Of a stretch of 64,000 nt of DNA, positions 59,736-64,000 are shown piece by piece (position 1 is the stretch's first letter; every line of letters starts with the position of its first letter). The stretch comes from Phoebastria nigripes. Lineage: Eukaryota > Chordata > Aves > Procellariiformes > Diomedeidae. Both the position numbers and the translations under genes were made by a program. The stretch covers positions 213,997-277,996 of the forward strand of contig JAYKAV010002475.1 in the NCBI GenBank assembly GCA_035582835.1, read 5' to 3'. The notes under the pieces were generated by a model. It was not told the origin of the DNA and searched no databases. It was given only the letters and a program-made list of their open reading frames with translations.

Positions 59736-60860
59736 ATATGTCTATTTGCTTGCAACAACACCATGCACCTCATTTCGAAGCCTCTTTGCAACACAGCGTG
59801 GAGATCACTGAACTAATGGCACCCTCCCATTTTCTAAAACTAACATATCATTCTCATATAGCTGTGCACCCAAACTAATAAATCCTGTTGAAATAAGAAA
59901 AAAAAAAAAGGCAAAGTTTGTTAACTTAGAGGACCTGACCAAGAATCTGTTGAGTACACTGTATTGTACGGACATAGCACCTTGGTCTATACTACTTTCA
60001 TAGTATAAACAGGCACTGAGATATTCTGTCTCCTCTCTGCTCCTGATTATATTAATATAATGCCCTCTCAAATCCAGTCAATATGATGTTTTGTCATTGC
60101 TAGTGCATGTTATGCAGAATTCAAACATCCGACATCATGGTTATTATATCAGTATTCTGCAGAGCTGTATCAGCAAAATGGACAATTAAAGGCTTGAAAA
60201 TATCTCATCTTCTCATGAACTACTGTATTCTCTAAGAACAAAACTGATTTCTACTAATTGTTCTTAATTATCGATGTCCCACGTAGTACAACAACACCTT
60301 TTAACACCAGCTAGGAAACAGAAGTTCCATTTCCTGGAAAAATAAATGGATTTGACTTTGAATTTTTCTATACGAGTATTAAAAAGCAAAAAAAAAGAGA
60401 TAAGTAATTTTGTTCATGCACAAGGAAGAAAGAAATATCCAACAAAACAAATAAAAAGCCCAATCCCAGGGGAGTACCATCCTTTTCAAGAATAACAATT
60501 TGCCTAGTTGTTAGAATAGTCACATAGGGCACTGGAGACACCTTTTTGTTACATAGAGTACACCTAGCACTTGCCCTAACTGCAGATCGATGAAGGAAAA
60601 CACAAAACAGTCACTTATGTATTGTTGGAGCAGTTTTGTTTCATATTCTAACACATCAGGTCAGAGAGAAATTGCCACTAGACCTTGTATTAGTAACAGC
60701 AGAGTTTTGAATCTATCCTCCCTTGGGAGGGAGGACTGTGAAAACTCCAGCACTTTGGAATTTCAGGCATCCCTCAGTCTGACAAGCATATTTATCAAAA
60801 ATTCTGTTGCCACCCAACACACCTTTCAGGGAAAGTTTTTATCCAAACTAATTGTTTATA

Positions 60861-60881
60861 TTTTTTTTTTTTTTTTTTTTT
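60861..60881. repeat. Poly-T tract (T21)
   Basis: Twenty-one consecutive T followed by AAATAAAA. Confidence 0.95.
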
Positions 60882-62329
60882 AAATAAAAATACATACTGC
60901 AGAAGGCTTTGCCACTAGATCTTAAGATTTTTATCTGGTACACTGTATCAAGATCCAAAGCATCAAGATCCAGGGAGTTACAGAAATAAAAAAAAAAATG
61001 GCCTTCTATCTTTTATTACAGGATCAACAGAAGCCTGCTGGTACTTCAGCTAGAGAACTTAAAGACATCATGACTTCAATTAATTTTAACCAATCAAAAG
61101 TTGGGAACATTAATATGAAGAACTCCAGCTTCTACAGAATAAACTGCATCTCTGCACTGGACCTATACTAACTGTTGCTACACATTTTGAGGTGAAAACT
61201 CCTGGATTCATAGGACTGCAGATCCATCACTTCTTACCATCCCTACTGCTTTGATAATTTTTTTTTTACCCTTTCATGTCTTCTGTCCTGCTCACCTGCA
61301 AAAAGGAAATGTGTCNTTACTAGTTTTCCTGCATATGTACGGAAATCACAGTAACTGTTGGAGAGGCACATGTGCAAAAAGAAGATACAGCAAAGAAGTA
61401 TGATGGCATTTACACACATAGCAGCAGCATAATCCATTTTAAAAAATGCAGATTAGCTGAGAGAAATTTAATCAATCCCTTCTGCTCATTCATGATAGTC
61501 AAAGACACAGTCTGCATCAGTGTGTAATTCAAAGGAACTGGGTAATTTCATAGTACAGTGAGGAAAACTGACTTGGCATAGTTGACTTATTGACACCAGC
61601 TATCCTCCTGCTGTCACTTTTAATTCTCTATAAACAATTGTCTCTAACATCCTCTACTGCCAGAGACAATTCACACTCTGTGAATGATGGGGGTCATTCA
61701 GGACCTTAGCATACATTTTCTTGTTTAGTATCTGAAAACGTAAAGGATGAAATCAATTAAGTAAAATGACAACTCTGAATTTGGGTTTGTAAAATAAAAA
61801 TGTATCATAGCTATATTTCTATGAAATAAAATTACATGTATACCTGTATTTTTTTTTTCCAGCTTAAACATATTTGAATTGTACTGACATGTCTTCCCTG
61901 CACACAATATTTTTAGCTAAGCAGGGCGAGATACTTCTTATCAGAAGCATTTTGTAGCATTTTCCTTACAAATTTTTCTTACAAAACAAATGAAATTAAA
62001 TAACCTTCTTACTGGCAACTATGAGTTTCAAAAAAATAGTACATTACTAAATTGATTTTTATACATCAGGTAAAGCACACAAAAAAGTAAACCAGCCAGC
62101 TAGTGAAAAATAAGCTACTTTTTCTTAACAGTGTTTATTGATAATAGTAATAATATCTGTTTAATAGCAAAACAAAACCTTCTTTTGATGATTACAACCT
62201 CATTCTCCATCCTAATTCATCAGTTTTACATCACAGTAAACCTGTTCAAATCAATGGATCTGTCCAGGATGGAAATACAGGTAAAGATGAACAATGAAAA
62301 ACAAAGTCTACCATAGTAGGAATTATAAC

Positions 62330-62376
62330 GTGTGTGTGTGTGTGTGTGTGAGAAAGAGAGAGAGAGAGAGAGAGAT
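62330..62376. repeat. (GT)n(GA)n compound microsatellite
   Basis: About ten GT units directly followed by about twelve GA units. A good candidate polymorphic marker. Confidence 0.96.
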
Positions 62377-64000
62377 TTCAACAGATATAAAATAATCAGT
62401 TAAGTTTTACAATTGGTCATTTTTCTGGTCTGAACCTGATTCCATCAAGCGAAAATATAAAGTCTGTAAGAAACTATGGAAGTAAATCACTTTAAACCAG
62501 CCATATTGCACTGGGTTATTCTGTTATACATTCCTGTAACTATCTGTAAGAGCTGAAAAAGGCAGCACACACACACAAACCCCCCCACACAAAAACAGCA
62601 GTGATAAAAAAAGCAGCTGTAACTTTGGATATATGGTGTGCTTGTTTCAGATACAGTTCAAGTCATAACAGGGGGATAATTCTTAGGCAAAGAATAAAAA
62701 TTGCAGAAGTGAAGAGGACTCTCTGGGGAAAGAGTTTTAATGTAAGATGAACAGCTATTCTCAAGGTATAAATTAGGGCTCTCCCAGCATATAGTCTTTA
62801 CAAACTTACAGCTTACTTGACGATATCTCCATAAAGGGGTAATATCTTCAGCTAGAAGAAAGAAGGGTATGTACCATTTCTTCAAATATCTTTGCATATT
62901 GTTATGTGTTAATTTGTCCCAGAAGCACTATTCTAAGCTGCATATTGACTGAGATATTTGTTTGCCTAAAGAAAAGTTTAAGCGGACACAACGTCTGAAA
63001 AGTTGGTGTGGCTTTCTCTTTAGGAACAGTTGCAAAATATAACTGTAGCACTAAAGAGAAGGATCCCTTAAAACAACCAGCCTCTGTTCTTTTGAGGACA
63101 CACTTATGACATGTTCTCAGAAAGCACTCCACTACTCCTAAGACATAATTATCAATAACAAACCGAGAGCAACAACCATCACCTGTGAAACAGAGTTTAT
63201 TAGAGTGAAATAATCCACACAGCCCAGAAGCTATCAATAATAGACCTTACTAATACTAGGAAAAACCTTACCTGGATTGATTTCAGTGAAATGAATTACT
63301 TGCTTTTATGCAACACAGATATGAAATGTGCTGTGTTAAAAGTGATAAAAGTCATGCATACAATATGGACATACGGAGCGTTTTCAATGTCTTTGGTCCA
63401 CCCCATATTTTAATGTCTGGGAGTCTAGCCAAATATAATTTTGAGGCATCTGCCAAATCAGTGGGAAAATATCACAATCAAACCTAGATAATTAGCAGTT
63501 CTCATCTTCGGACAAGTCAAGCTTTACCAACTACTGCAAACAATTTAAGGGCCAAGAGCTTCTTGTCCTGAAGGCAGTAGCTTTTCACTGGATTGAAAAC
63601 AGGAGCTGTTCTAGGCAATTTTCATTTGATTCCCTTCTTACAGTACAATGTGTTGTACCGTGCTTAGGCTTTATTGTCTGTGCCATGTACATTACCTGGC
63701 AAGTTTATGTACATGGATGTTGGATTTAAGTGTTCTGTAAATATGTTATTTCTCATTTAGTTNGTTATATTCAATTATAAGACTGAATTATACTTTGTTT
63801 TGTTTTTCCTGATAAACAGCAGAAGAAAAAAGGATACTAGGAAGGTGGTTGGCACTTTACACATATGAAAAACTCAACAAGTATCATCCCACTTTCTTTT
63901 AGCACTAATGTTATGATGATGTCTATTTCTCTCTTCCACTTCCCCTTTACATTAGTGCCCGTTCTTTCACAACATTTTAGCATTTGTGATCTTGCTATTG

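Larger units (their letters stand above)
49797..64000. other. Unique AT-rich DNA, intron or intergenic
   Basis: About 14 kb with no recognisable transposon and no supportable exon. It carries simple repeats listed separately. Frames such as 62902-63237 (111 codons, minus) and 60590-60883 look random. 58040-58330 and 59080-59330 have a conserved-non-coding look (mixed composition, no simple repeats). A consensus-quality antisense splice donor (59273-59280) lies in the latter, but no exon can be demonstrated. Confidence 0.5.

Noticed and set aside
62902..63237. 111-codon minus frame
   Set aside because: Cys/Phe-rich random composition in AT-rich DNA, no motif or conserved pattern visible.
1..64000. 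tRNA, snRNA, rRNA genes or CRISPR arrays
   Set aside because: No B-box-like GGTTCGAATCC, no U6/U2-like core and no regularly spaced repeats were seen by eye. The base composition and LINEs indicate a vertebrate, where CRISPR is not expected.

Overview
The window looks like vertebrate nuclear DNA, almost certainly avian. It is AT-rich and gene-poor, with scattered single N bases and two N gaps (3376-3815 and 49255-49306). Its recognisable repeats are CR1 LINEs, which dominate sauropsid and especially bird genomes, plus one LTR whose body (polypurine stretches, repeated 'ctggagcag' blocks and a 3' end rich in 'gggagtgagagagcggct') resembles an LTR family I know from bird genomes. No Alu or L1 is visible. 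A turtle or crocodilian is the main alternative, less likely given the low repeat density. I found no host protein-coding exon, tRNA, rRNA, snRNA or CRISPR that I can support. The window is best read as an intron or intergenic desert.

Layout: 1300-2560 is an ancient CR1 remnant (minus). 3816-4953 is a younger, GC-rich CR1 fragment (minus) whose 3' end is lost in the first gap. 4954-14698 is unique AT-rich DNA with some conserved-looking homeobox-type AT motifs. 14699-15668 is a 3' CR1 fragment (minus) with an (ATTCT)n tail. 18281-18780 is another ancient CR1 fragment (minus). 22960-27410 is the structural centre: a nearly full-length 4.1-kb CR1 (23171-27302, plus) that inserted into the reverse-transcriptase region of an older CR1, split into 22960-23170 and 27303-27410. 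A 5-bp AGCAA target duplication can be read at the two junctions. 32115-33145 is a solo LTR, with a second copy of its last ~95 bp at 33483-33580. 35451-35515 is a CR1 3' tip (minus). 38256-38672 is a CR1 3' end with an internal deletion (plus). 42034-42534 is a GC-rich TG...CA-bounded block, possibly another solo LTR. 49100-49796 holds a broken, protein-like reading frame (minus) that I cannot identify. The rest, to 64000, is unique AT-rich DNA with microsatellites.

Function: the only recognisable proteins are those of CR1. ORF1 carries a GDSL/SGNH esterase domain. ORF2 is an APE-type endonuclease followed by reverse transcriptase. Both are disabled by stops and frameshifts. The most useful second-look items are the nested CR1 with its datable empty site, an abrupt identity boundary and shared N between the two (ATTCT)n-tailed CR1 copies (gene conversion or assembly homogenisation), and the unidentified broken frame at 49.1-49.8 kb. 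I did not find convincing evidence of a new biological system.
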